Assembly (NCBI RefSeq): GCF_000296385.1
Contig: NZ_JH815185.1
Location: 2,221,281 to 2,285,280, forward strand
DNA length: 64,000 bases
DNA from: Lachnoanaerobaculum sp. OBRC5-5
GTDB taxonomy: Bacteria; Bacillota; Clostridia; Lachnospirales; Lachnospiraceae
Reading direction: 5' to 3'
This document shows, piece after piece, positions 19,751-28,117 of this stretch. The translations under genes were made by a program, and so were the position numbers. Under the pieces are notes generated by a model. The model was not told the DNA's origin. It worked only from the letters and a program-made list of their open reading frames with translations, and made no database searches. Within the stretch, counting starts at the first letter, position 1. Each line of letters starts with the position of its first letter.

Positions 19751-20629
19751 TTGAACATAAGCAAAAAGTCAATAAGGTATATACCTATAATTTTGATTTT
19801 ACCTGTACTTTTGATAAGGGGATTTACCACAATTTATCCTATAATTATTACTTTTAAAAATAGTATGTATAATATTAAAGTTCTGTCAGGTATAAACGAG
19901 TTTGTAGGATTTAAAAATTATATAGAGGTATTTAAAGATGATAAAGTAATTTCCTCTATTGAATTTACTTCTATTTTTGTAGTAGTATCAATGTTCTTTC
20001 ATGTTATATTAGGTACTATACTTGCATTGATACTTAATTTGAAATTCAGAGGTAGGAGGTTTTTAAGAACAATAGTACTTATACCTTGGGCTATGCCGGC
20101 TGTAGTTATAGGAATGGCGGCAAAATGGGGATTTAATAATGATTATGGATTGGTAAATGATTTAATTAGAAGATTCATACCGGAGTTTCAATTTAATTGG
20201 TTAATAAATACCGGATCTGCTCGTAGTGCTGTTATAGCAATGGATTTATGGAAAGATTTACCATTTTTTGCAATACTTGTATTATCCGGACTTCAGTTCA
20301 TTTCAGGTGATATTTATGAGGCAGCTAAAGTAGACGGAGCAAATTCTTTTCAAATATTCTTTAAAATCACATTACCTTTAATTATAAGGAATATTATTAC
20401 ATTATGTATACCTTTTACATTATGGAGATTAACATCATTTGATTTGGTATATGCAATGACATCCGGTGGTCCGGGAGAAGATACATCATTGATAGCTTAT
20501 CGTATAGCAATGGAGTCTTTTACAAACTTGAATATAGGGTATGCTTCTACTTTAGCTATCATGCTTTTTATTTTAATGGCTTTATTTAGTTGGTTTAATA
20601 TAAGAGTTATGAATAAATACAGTGAATGA
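19751..20629 (+). CDS. Sugar ABC transporter permease (MalF/UgpA type)
   Basis: A 292-residue inner-membrane permease with six predicted helices and the EAA loop EAAKVDGANSFQIFFKITLPL near residue 200, which contacts the ATPase. It starts with TTG, justified by a strong AGGAGG eight bases upstream and no other in-frame start nearby. It pairs with the next gene, 12 bases downstream, to form the heterodimeric channel. No ATPase gene is present in the locus, so a shared MsmK-type ATPase encoded elsewhere is inferred. Confidence 0.93.
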   Translation: MNISKKSIRYIPIILILPVLLIRGFTTIYPIIITFKNSMYNIKVLSGINEFVGFKNYIEVFKDDKVISSIEFTSIFVVVSMFFHVILGTILALILNLKFRGRRFLRTIVLIPWAMPAVVIGMAAKWGFNNDYGLVNDLIRRFIPEFQFNWLINTGSARSAVIAMDLWKDLPFFAILVLSGLQFISGDIYEAAKVDGANSFQIFFKITLPLIIRNIITLCIPFTLWRLTSFDLVYAMTSGGPGEDTSLIAYRIAMESFTNLNIGYASTLAIMLFILMALFSWFNIRVMNKYSE

Positions 20630-20641
20630 TAGGAGAATAAT

Positions 20642-21496
20642 ATGAGTAGTAATACTAAATATAAAATATATAAAAAATGTATATCTATAAGCAGATGGTT
20701 ATTATTTATAGTGGTTGCATTTCTTATCTTATTTCCTGTATATTGGATTTTTATATCATCAATTACTCCTGCAGGAGAATTATTTAAGAAGCCTATAGAT
20801 TATTTGCCAAATAATCCGACACTTGACAGTTATAAATTTCTTATTGAAAATGTAGGGTTGTTAAGTAAAATAGGAAATACAGTAATAATAGTAGGAAGTA
20901 CATTAATAATAAGCACAATATTATGTACAATGGCAGCTTATGGATTTTCAAGGTTTAATTCAAAATGGATAAGTGTAGCGTTTGCATTTATTCTTGCAAC
21001 TTTACTTATACCTGAGGTGGTTACTGCAAGGCCTTTATATGAATTTATGAAAAAGGTTGGATTGTTCGATACATATCAAGGTTTGATAATACTATATGTA
21101 AGTTCGGTTATTCCGTTTACAGTTTTGATATTAAACAATTTCGTCGGTAAAATACCTGTTTCACTGGAAGAGGCTGCTGCTATAGATGGAGCAAATTTTA
21201 TACAGATTTTATTTTATATAATATTGCCTTTGATGAAACCTGCTATTGCCACAGTGTGCATTATTAATTTTATAAATTGTTTAAACAATTTTTTTACACC
21301 TTTATATTATTCAAACGGAATACAGGTTTTATCTGTAGCGATAGTTCAACTTCCTTTAAGAGATAATATGTATGGTGTACCATGGGATTTAGTCAGTGCA
21401 ATGGGATGGATAATACTTTTACCGATAATATTATTTGTTGCTGTTTTTGAAAAGCAGATAATGGATGGAATTATGGCAGGTGGTGTTAAATCTTAA
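20642..21496 (+). CDS. Sugar ABC transporter permease (MalG/UgpE type)
   Basis: A 284-residue partner permease with six predicted helices (first at about residues 20-40) and the EAA motif LEEAAAIDGANFIQILFYII near residue 185. The YWIFISSITP stretch after helix 1 is typical of MalG-type subunits. It is preceded by AGGAG and lies between the MalF-type permease and the GH172 gene in a tight operon. Confidence 0.93.
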   Translation: MSSNTKYKIYKKCISISRWLLFIVVAFLILFPVYWIFISSITPAGELFKKPIDYLPNNPTLDSYKFLIENVGLLSKIGNTVIIVGSTLIISTILCTMAAYGFSRFNSKWISVAFAFILATLLIPEVVTARPLYEFMKKVGLFDTYQGLIILYVSSVIPFTVLILNNFVGKIPVSLEEAAAIDGANFIQILFYIILPLMKPAIATVCIINFINCLNNFFTPLYYSNGIQVLSVAIVQLPLRDNMYGVPWDLVSAMGWIILLPIILFVAVFEKQIMDGIMAGGVKS

Positions 21497-21517
21497 TTTA
21501 GATAGGGAGTTAAGTTT

Positions 21518-22624
21518 ATGTATGATTTATACGGAAGTTTAGGAAATTTAGCAATTTTAAAAAACAGAAAAAGTAGAGCTGTAAATGCAGAAAATCCTAC
21601 AGGAGAAAAAGGTAAAGGCGGGATGGCATCAAGCAATCTGGGGCCTTCAAGAAAAGGAAGTCCTTGTTTAAAAGATATACCGAGTGGAGAAAATGTAACA
21701 CTTGCCGATATAGAGGGACCGGGTATAATAAATCACATATGGATTACGGTTACAAATAAAACAACAGAAGCAGATTGTTTTGTTTTAAGTGATCTGATTA
21801 TAAGGATATATTGGGACGATGAGGAAACTCCTTCTGTAGAGAGTCCACTTGGAGATTTCTTTTGTTGTGGATTTGCAAGGGAATGTGTAGTGAATTCAAT
21901 GCCGATTGTTGTAGTACCAAATAGAGGAATGAACAGTTATTTTCAAATGCCTTTTAATAAAAGAGCAAGAATAACTTTGGAAAACCAGCATCCAAATCCG
22001 ATACCGGCATTTTTCTATCAGATTGATTATTGTGTTGTAGATAATCTTCCTAACGATATAGCTTATTTTCATGCTCAGTGGAGAAGAGAAAGAGTTACAA
22101 CTTTAGGTAAAGATTATGTAATATTGGACAATGTAAAAGGAAAGGGACATTATATCGGGACATATATTGCATTGACCACATTGGAAAGGTACTGGTGGGG
22201 AGAAGGAGAAGTAAAATTTTACATAGACGGAGATATAGAATATCCTACAATTTGCGGTACAGGAACTGAAGATTATTTTGGAGGTTCATGGAGTTTTGCA
22301 AAACAGATAAATGGAAAAACAGTTGAGCAAAATTATAGTACATCATATTTGGGATATCCGTACTATTCATCACATGATGAATTGATTCATAATGATTATC
22401 ACAATGATGATTGCTTACCGATGAGAGGGTTCTATAGGTGGCATATACAGGATCCTATATGCTTTGATGAAGATTTAAAGGTTACTATACAGCAAATCGG
22501 TGTTGGACATGGAGGTCTTTTTGAAAGACAGGATGATGTTGCAAGTGTAGCATATTGGTATCAGACAGAGCCTCATTCATCATTCTTACCTCTTGTAGGA
22601 AGAGAAGGTAGGCGTCCAAGATAG
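21518..22624 (+). CDS. DUF2961 / glycoside hydrolase family 172 protein
   Basis: A 368-residue cytoplasmic protein (no signal peptide) of the DUF2961 family, now GH172. Diagnostic stretches are ADIEGPGIINHIWIT near residue 70, the NRGMNSYFQMPF segment near 145, and GTGTEDYFGGSW near 250, where Glu/Asp probably belong to the active site. Characterised GH172 members act on alpha-D-fructofuranoside (difructose dianhydride I) or D-arabinofuranoside linkages. Being inside an ABC sugar-uptake operon, it likely hydrolyses the imported oligosaccharide; fructan-derived or arabinan-derived substrates are both possible. Length fits single-domain GH172 proteins. Confidence 0.87.
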   Translation: MYDLYGSLGNLAILKNRKSRAVNAENPTGEKGKGGMASSNLGPSRKGSPCLKDIPSGENVTLADIEGPGIINHIWITVTNKTTEADCFVLSDLIIRIYWDDEETPSVESPLGDFFCCGFARECVVNSMPIVVVPNRGMNSYFQMPFNKRARITLENQHPNPIPAFFYQIDYCVVDNLPNDIAYFHAQWRRERVTTLGKDYVILDNVKGKGHYIGTYIALTTLERYWWGEGEVKFYIDGDIEYPTICGTGTEDYFGGSWSFAKQINGKTVEQNYSTSYLGYPYYSSHDELIHNDYHNDDCLPMRGFYRWHIQDPICFDEDLKVTIQQIGVGHGGLFERQDDVASVAYWYQTEPHSSFLPLVGREGRRPR

Positions 22625-22632
22625 GAGCTGAT

Positions 22633-23865
22633 TTGTATAAAAAAATTTTTTGTATTTTATTATGTATCGGTTTAATTCTATCTTCTTGTAATAATTATAA
22701 GAAGAATGAAGAAATAGAAATAAGCAACTATTATGAAGCTGAATTAAATATCATGCATATAGAAGCTGATAATCCTGATTTTAAAAATTATATTAACGAT
22801 GTATCAAGAAAATTAAATATGAAAATAAATATAATTCCTTGTCCGGCTGATGCAAATAATAGACAGGCGGAAATTTCAACATTACTTTTATCAGGAAATT
22901 CAGATATTGATTTGATTTCAGTTAATGATGAGATGGTAAGTGAGTTTAAAGTAAAAGGATATATTGAAAACTTAGATGATATAATGAGTAAAAACATTGT
23001 GGAATCATATCCTAAAGATTATGTAGAATCGGTGGCTATGTATAAAAATCATTTTTATTCTGTTCCATACCTTATGGATATTATGATGTTTTGGGTAAAT
23101 GAAAAATATATAAAATATTCAGAACTCGAAGGAGTTAAAAATTTGGATGATTTTTCATTATTTGTCGGTAATGATTATGGTACAAACATGTATGGATATG
23201 GAAGTGCATGGGATGAAACATATATATATAATGATTTATCACAATTTATAAATATGTTTGATGGAGACTATTATAATTGGAATAATGATAATACAAAGGA
23301 AGCTGTTAAGTTTTTGCATGATATGCTGAAACATGGTTATACACCTCAAAATCAAATGATAGACAGATACGAACAAATGGAACAAAAATTTATTGACGGC
23401 AAGTATGGATGTGTATTTATGTATAGCGGTGCTATAAATATCTTTTTGAATTCAGGAAAGTATGGAGAAGATGGAATACATGTGGCAGAACTTCCTATGT
23501 TCAAAAAAAATGCAACTAATATAGCAACGTGGCAGTATGTACTTAATAAAGCTTCAAAAAATAAAAATGCTGCAAAGAAATTTTTAAGTTATATTTCAAG
23601 TAGAGAAGGGAGCATTGAATATAGTAACGCAATGAAGCAGATACCTGCAAGAATTGATGTTATCTTAGAGGAAGATATAGATGTTCCTGATATTGATATT
23701 ATAAGAAAGTATGTTGAGAATACAAACTTTAAAGTCAGGCCGCTGTCACCTAATCCAATGAATGATATCTCGGAAATGGGAAGAATATTTCAAAAGTATT
23801 TATTAGATGAGATTACATTGGATGATTTTTGTAAATTAGCTCAAGCAATAGCTGATAGAAAATAA
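22633..23865 (+). CDS. Second, paralogous sugar-binding lipoprotein
   Basis: A 410-residue binding lipoprotein with lipobox LILSSC (Cys about residue 19). It aligns end to end with the protein at 18400: NNRQAEISTLLLSGNSDIDL matches TRQQKITTILSTGDSSVDIL, and the ligand-cleft YGYGSAWDETYIYNDLSQF matches YGYGGSWEKTYVFNEIAQF. The two therefore arose by duplication and diverged. It starts with TTG behind AGGAGC, implying lower translation than the first copy. It may deliver a related ligand to the same permeases, or serve as a co-sensor with YesM; both are inference. Confidence 0.9.
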   Translation: MYKKIFCILLCIGLILSSCNNYKKNEEIEISNYYEAELNIMHIEADNPDFKNYINDVSRKLNMKINIIPCPADANNRQAEISTLLLSGNSDIDLISVNDEMVSEFKVKGYIENLDDIMSKNIVESYPKDYVESVAMYKNHFYSVPYLMDIMMFWVNEKYIKYSELEGVKNLDDFSLFVGNDYGTNMYGYGSAWDETYIYNDLSQFINMFDGDYYNWNNDNTKEAVKFLHDMLKHGYTPQNQMIDRYEQMEQKFIDGKYGCVFMYSGAINIFLNSGKYGEDGIHVAELPMFKKNATNIATWQYVLNKASKNKNAAKKFLSYISSREGSIEYSNAMKQIPARIDVILEEDIDVPDIDIIRKYVENTNFKVRPLSPNPMNDISEMGRIFQKYLLDEITLDDFCKLAQAIADRK

Positions 23866-23880
23866 TTTCAGTATTTAGAG

Positions 23881-23915
23881 AAAAACGGTCGGCACTTTAA
23901 GTGCCGGCCGTTTTT
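23881..23915. terminator. Bidirectional terminator at the end of the sugar operon
   Basis: Near-perfect hairpin AAAAACGGTCGGCACTT with AAGTGCCGGCCGTTTTT and a minimal loop; the symmetrical A/T flanks give a T-run on both strands. It separates the convergent genes ending at 23865 and 23925. Confidence 0.88.
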
Positions 23916-23924
23916 AATACAGTC

Positions 23925-24761
23925 TTAATATACACCATTAGCAATATCTTTATTAACAGAACTCATATCTTCAGAAATATAAGGATGAATACCAAATCCG
24001 CAACCATATCCCATAGCATCGGCATATCCTGCCTGATTGTCCATATTTACGATACACCATTGATGAGTTTTTGTATTAGGATTGGCATGTTCCCAATCAT
24101 ACCCCATAAAATCAAGAACTCTTCCAAGTGCTCTGGTACCGCCTGCACTTGTACTTATTCCTGCTATAAAAACACCATAAGGACTTCTGTAGTACTTATT
24201 TTCATCATTTTTACGTGAACTTTCTATAATATACTCTTTGTAAATAATAGATGAAGCCTTCTTTATTTTTGCAAGATCTGTTATAAGCGAGGTGTCTGAT
24301 AAAACTCTTGTAGCAATACTTCTTGCAACAGCATCCGCCTGTTCGGCCTGTTCCTTAGTACAGTATTTATAATAGGCATGTTTTTCAAGTGTAGAGGCTG
24401 CCCTTGCCTCATCAAGCACAACTTTTTCAGAAATTCTTTTACCGTCATTTCCGACTTTATAACCGTCAGGAGTAGTGGTATCGGTTAACATCATCCCGTT
24501 AGGACCGATATAATATTCACCAACCCATTGATTAGTCACCATTCTTCCCTCATTATCAAAGTAGAATCGATGATTTAAAATATCTTTCCATCCTGTAGAA
24601 ATAATTCCTTCGGAATCAACATAACACCATGCATCATTATGAATCATCCAGGTATCTTTTAATGCATACCTTTGTTTTTTATATCCTTGACTTGCAAAAA
24701 CAGTTGAAGTTAAAGATAATGTAGCAAATATCATCATAGTACAAAAAAGCGGCTTTTTCAT
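23925..24761 (-). CDS. Secreted cell-wall-binding protein with transglutaminase-like domain lacking the usual Cys
   Basis: A 278-residue exported protein: signal peptide ending about residue 24 (FASQG), two to three Trp/Tyr cell-wall-binding repeats at residues 38-112 (WCYVDSEGIISTGWKD type), a helical part at 115-185, and a C-terminal transglutaminase/peptidase-like domain at 190-278. In that domain the pattern S-A-G-G-T-R-A-L replaces the usual C-x-G-x-A-x-A-L, so Ser205 sits where the nucleophile Cys is expected; THQWCIV supplies His233 and YADAMG supplies Asp248. Either the enzyme is catalytically dead, or uses another residue, or my alignment is off. AGGAGG precedes the start. Confidence 0.65.
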   Translation of the reverse strand: MKKPLFCTMMIFATLSLTSTVFASQGYKKQRYALKDTWMIHNDAWCYVDSEGIISTGWKDILNHRFYFDNEGRMVTNQWVGEYYIGPNGMMLTDTTTPDGYKVGNDGKRISEKVVLDEARAASTLEKHAYYKYCTKEQAEQADAVARSIATRVLSDTSLITDLAKIKKASSIIYKEYIIESSRKNDENKYYRSPYGVFIAGISTSAGGTRALGRVLDFMGYDWEHANPNTKTHQWCIVNMDNQAGYADAMGYGCGFGIHPYISEDMSSVNKDIANGVY

Positions 24762-24945
24762 ATATACCTCCTATAAAATACAGACATACATTAAAATACA
24801 AAATTAACTCTATATTAATTATATATAATAATACCGGTATATTCAATAGCATATGTAATGTTTGCGGCTTTATTTTTATAAATATAGTGAATAAATAAAA
24901 TAAAAACAGTAATTTATAGACATATGCCTTTTATTGAAAGAATAT
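24762..24945. other. AT-rich intergenic stretch
   Basis: A 184-bp interval upstream of the wall-protein gene and downstream of the hemolysin III gene, both on the reverse strand. It should hold the wall-protein promoter. I see no clear hairpin terminator and no further gene. Confidence 0.4.
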
Positions 24946-25653
24946 TTAATAAAAGGACAATGTATTAAAAAGCAACATATAATGGCAAAATGTTCCAATC
25001 ATAATAAAAACATGAAAAATCTCATGTGAACCGAAATAAATATGTTTTTCATTAAAAGCTTTCAATTTAAAGGCATAGATTACAGCTCCGAGTGTGTAGG
25101 AGACACCTCCAAACAAAAGCCATAAAAATCCGGTTAGAGGTAGTGCTTTGAATATAGGTTTTAATGCAAATACACAAAGCCATCCCATAATAAGATAAAT
25201 TAAAGATGACAGCCACTTAGGACAGTGTACAAAGAAAATTTTCAGTATAATTCCGCCTATAGCGAGTGTCCATATGGTAGCCAGTAATATATATCCGACT
25301 TTTCCTTTAAGAGCGGTAAGGCATACAGGTGTATATGTTCCGGCAATCAAAACAGAAATCATTATATGGTCTATTTTACGAAAAATCATTGTCTTTTTAA
25401 GGTCTAAAACTACGGAATGATAGATTGTACTTGCCGCATACAATAATGTTGTTGATATAATAAATACAAGCATAGATAATGAAGTTAAAAAGCTTCCATG
25501 CTCTATAGTTCTTTGAATAAGCGGGCCTGCTCCTATCCATAAAAGAATAAGGCCACAAAAGTGAGTAAGTGCCGAACCGGGTTCCCTTATTTTTATGGAT
25601 ATAGTTCCCGGAAGTACACCGAATCTTGTCTTTTCTTTATATTTTGAGTTCAT
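24946..25653 (-). CDS. Hemolysin III family membrane protein (PAQR superfamily)
   Basis: A 235-residue protein with seven predicted membrane helices, of the HlyIII/YqfA family, which shares a fold with adiponectin receptors. The metal-binding signature is seen as SxxYHS (STIYHS near residue 77), an Asp in RKIDHIMI, and paired His residues in GSHEIFHVFIMIGTFCHY near the C terminus. Known members of the fold are zinc-dependent hydrolases or stress sensors; haemolytic activity is not established for most. A long inverted repeat abuts its ribosome binding site (25666-25714), which may control translation. Confidence 0.9.
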   Translation of the reverse strand: MNSKYKEKTRFGVLPGTISIKIREPGSALTHFCGLILLWIGAGPLIQRTIEHGSFLTSLSMLVFIISTTLLYAASTIYHSVVLDLKKTMIFRKIDHIMISVLIAGTYTPVCLTALKGKVGYILLATIWTLAIGGIILKIFFVHCPKWLSSLIYLIMGWLCVFALKPIFKALPLTGFLWLLFGGVSYTLGAVIYAFKLKAFNEKHIYFGSHEIFHVFIMIGTFCHYMLLFNTLSFY

Positions 25654-25665
25654 ATGTATCCCTCC

Positions 25666-25714
25666 TTGATGTAGTTTTCAAAACTAGATGTTATATATTT
25701 AAATACTACATCAA
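25666..25714 (-). promoter_or_regulatory. Inverted repeat abutting the hemolysin III ribosome binding site
   Basis: Perfect 10-bp arms TTGATGTAGT (25666-25675) and ACTACATCAA (25705-25714). In the mRNA the second arm runs straight into GGAGGG of the ribosome binding site, so a folded leader could affect initiation. It could instead be a protein operator. Confidence 0.45.
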
Positions 25715-25742
25715 CATTTGGGAGATTTCAAGCATAAAATAA

Positions 25743-26864
25743 TTATGATACTTTGACAGTGCTTTGAATTTTTGTCTTTGATAATTTTTCGTATAAAAGT
25801 CTGCGATGTCTTGCAGATTTTATAAGAGCTGTAAGTAATATCATAAAGTATAAAATAGCTGCTAATAGCTCAATAGTTGCATATGCCATATCTTTATAAG
25901 GATCTGTATTTGTAAGTATTAAACTTTCAAGAAGTCTTCTTATATTTAAAGGAATAAAAAAATAAAATCCGTAAAAAAGTATATACCTTAAAAAATAAGA
26001 ATAGAATGCAGGAAGTTCTTCATTTAAAGATACAATGGCTGTACTCGTGATAAATTTTCCCAAAGTTCTTCCTTTAAATAATATCGGAAAAACAGAAAAA
26101 TAAAATAAGATACTTGCTTCAAATGAGAACAGCAAGGCAAATTCAGGTATTAAAATTTCACAAATAAAAGTCAAAAAAGCAATAAATGCCATATCAAAAA
26201 AGAATGATATAAATCGTCTTGTTAATGATACTTCCATTCCTTTCTTATAGCTTATTTCATCCAGCTCATCTCTTGAAGGCAGAAATTTCATAAACGGTCT
26301 CATTAAAAAAAATCCGAGTACACCGCCTGAAGTATTTACTATAAGATCATCCACATCAAAGAGTCTGTAACTGCCGGAATATAGGAAGTACAGTCCTGTA
26401 AGTTGAGTTATTTCAAAAAATAATGATAATAGAAATGATAAAACAATAGTTTCTATAAATGATCTTTTAAAATAGTAACGTAAATACATTCCAAAAGGTA
26501 GCGCTAAAAACAGATTTAAAATATTTACAAGAAAGGCCTTGTTCAGTACTACACTTAACCATGTTTTTGGCTGATCTTTAATAATGTCGGACCTTTGTAA
26601 AATATCTTTTATAAATAAAAAAGGTTCAAGCTGCATTTTATGACTGTGCAATGTGGCAGCCTTTTCCGGAGACGGAAGAGGAAGTATCACCAGGCAGTAC
26701 ATACACAGAATATAAAAAATAAAAGAATAAACGATCACAACCTTCAGACTTATAACAGATCCGTATTTGTGGTAGTTATAAGCAATATAAGGCAATGTAA
26801 ATATAGCGACCACAAAGGGAAACAGTATAACAGCCTGTAAAGATACTTCTATATATTGATTCAT
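25743..26864 (-). CDS. VanZ-like / RDD-domain membrane protein
   Basis: A 373-residue membrane protein. The N-terminal 200 residues look VanZ-like, with four to five helices and the characteristic LVILPLP after helix 2 and FDVDDLIVNTSGGVLGFFL near residue 180. The C-terminal part, from about residue 208, is an RDD-type domain (RRFISFFFDMAFIAF, then KGRTLGKFITST). VanZ itself gives low-level teicoplanin resistance by an unknown route; other family members are uncharacterised, so a function in envelope resistance is only suggestive. The gene is separated from hemolysin III by 90 bases and from the upstream MerR gene by 165. Confidence 0.82.
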   Translation of the reverse strand: MNQYIEVSLQAVILFPFVVAIFTLPYIAYNYHKYGSVISLKVVIVYSFIFYILCMYCLVILPLPSPEKAATLHSHKMQLEPFLFIKDILQRSDIIKDQPKTWLSVVLNKAFLVNILNLFLALPFGMYLRYYFKRSFIETIVLSFLLSLFFEITQLTGLYFLYSGSYRLFDVDDLIVNTSGGVLGFFLMRPFMKFLPSRDELDEISYKKGMEVSLTRRFISFFFDMAFIAFLTFICEILIPEFALLFSFEASILFYFSVFPILFKGRTLGKFITSTAIVSLNEELPAFYSYFLRYILFYGFYFFIPLNIRRLLESLILTNTDPYKDMAYATIELLAAILYFMILLTALIKSARHRRLLYEKLSKTKIQSTVKVS

Positions 26865-26964
26865 ATTTGCTCCTAAAAAATATAACAGCTTAAAATTATA
26901 TGGCGATGCATAAATTTTATATCAAAATTGATATAAAGACAAATTAAATAAAGCTAAATGCTTG

Positions 26965-27009
26965 ATTTTCACCTCTAAGTACAATAAAACGATACTTAGA
27001 GGTGAAAAT
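26965..27009. promoter_or_regulatory. 17-bp perfect inverted repeat between the MerR and VanZ-RDD genes
   Basis: Arms ATTTTCACCTCTAAGTA (26965-26981) and TACTTAGAGGTGAAAAT (26993-27009) with an 11-base loop. The T-run is on the 5' side of the stem, not the 3' side, so it is not a classical intrinsic terminator on either strand, although it would fold tightly as RNA. It could be an operator or an RNA 3'-end stabiliser. Confidence 0.6.
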
Positions 27010-27029
27010 ATATTAAAAAGATTTATCAA

Positions 27030-27764
27030 TTAAATCTCTTTTACATACTGTTGAATCGCATCACACAGATACTGTGCCATACCTTCTCCGAATTTGTCCA
27101 TATTATTTTTAAATTCCGGATTTTTAACATATCCATAGCCTATGCTTGAAAATACATTCGCACTACAGTCAAAAGAGTATTCACAAATATGTTTATGAAG
27201 CTTTTTTGCCAGTTCGGTATTTTCTTTTGATGTAGCCTTAAGTCCCTTTGACATATTATCCGATATGGCAAAAAAGATATTATTAAAACCGTCGGCAATT
27301 TCCTGTTCTCTTCCTTTTTGCTTTTTAACGGCTTCCTCAATAACTTCCTTTCCATAAAGGTCTATTGCTTTTTGTTTATACTTTTCATTATCCTGATATG
27401 TAAAACCTTTGAATTTTTCTTTTATTGACATAGTAATTTTCCTTTCTCTTGATTCAATAGTCTTTTCCAATGTATCAATAAGTGTTAAGAGTTTTTGCTT
27501 TTCTTTCTGCATCAAAACGAGTTGTTTCTTTAGATGATTGAGTATTTCCGGATCTTCCTGTTTTAATAAATCCTTTATCTGTTTTAAAGGAAATCCCAGA
27601 TATTTATAAAACAATATCATTTGCAAAAAAGACATATCATCCTCGGAATAATATCTGTACCCGTTTTCATTTTTTTTAGGTGAAAGCAAACCTATTTCAT
27701 CATAATGGTGTAAAGTGCGCACCGATACACCGCTTATTTCACTAACCTTTTTAATTAAAAACAT
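27030..27764 (-). CDS. MerR-family regulator with TipAS-like effector domain
   Basis: A 244-residue transcription factor. The N-terminal winged helix is typical MerR (LIKKVSEISGVSVRTLHHYDEIGLLSP), followed by a coiled-coil dimerisation helix (about 75-115) and a C-terminal TipAS domain (about 125-244) that in relatives binds thiopeptide or other bulky antibiotics. The start at 27764 is chosen because AGGAGG lies eight bases upstream; the longer in-frame reading to 27818 would run through the promoter. Its own promoter has the 19-bp spacer and centred palindrome expected for MerR autoregulation. No obvious target gene is co-oriented except possibly the VanZ-RDD gene downstream. Confidence 0.92.
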   Translation of the reverse strand: MFLIKKVSEISGVSVRTLHHYDEIGLLSPKKNENGYRYYSEDDMSFLQMILFYKYLGFPLKQIKDLLKQEDPEILNHLKKQLVLMQKEKQKLLTLIDTLEKTIESRERKITMSIKEKFKGFTYQDNEKYKQKAIDLYGKEVIEEAVKKQKGREQEIADGFNNIFFAISDNMSKGLKATSKENTELAKKLHKHICEYSFDCSANVFSSIGYGYVKNPEFKNNMDKFGEGMAQYLCDAIQQYVKEI

Positions 27765-27787
27765 TTGAAAACCTCCTAACAAGGATA

Positions 27788-27818
27788 AGTATAAACTATG
27801 ACGCAATGTAATAGTCAA
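27788..27818 (-). promoter_or_regulatory. MerR-type promoter with 19-bp spacer and operator palindrome
   Basis: On the reverse strand: TTGACT (27813-27818), a 19-bp spacer, TATACT (27788-27793). The palindrome ACTATTAC-n5-GTCATAGT (27795-27815) fills the spacer, with one mismatch in eight pairs. This is the textbook layout of promoters that MerR proteins untwist. Confidence 0.8.
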
Positions 27819-28117
27819 TACCTTAAGTTAAAGATTATTTATAAATTTAATATAAGATTAAATATCAAAATAGAAATAATTCTTGGGTTATGATTTGTCA
27901 AAATATGATTAATTAATTTTTGAATAATACAATAATATAAAGGATATACTTAAGGTATAAGATAGAAATTTTTAATTAATTGTGTTATAATGTTTTGCAT
28001 TTGATTGACTACAGTTTATCAAGTCATTTAGGTAAAGTGTTTTACCTTTATGTCGGATTGCTTTACACAATGTTCTCGCAATCCTCAAAAATATCAAAGG
28101 TTTATTAGGAGGATATT
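27819..28117 (+). promoter_or_regulatory. Structured leader and promoter of the NSS transporter gene
   Basis: A 299-bp interval. An extended -10 TGTTATAAT lies at 27983-27991. The 120-base leader can form three successive stem-loops: TGACT/AGTCA (28006-28026), AGGTAAA/TTTACCT (28030-28047) and GGATTGC/GCAATCC (28055-28084), before the AGGAGG site. It matches no riboswitch class that I can recognise. The rest is AT-rich with no gene seen. Confidence 0.45.

Noticed and set aside
28000-28117. Glycine or lysine riboswitch before the NSS transporter gene.
   Set aside because: The leader lacks the conserved core sequences of these classes; only simple stems are seen.
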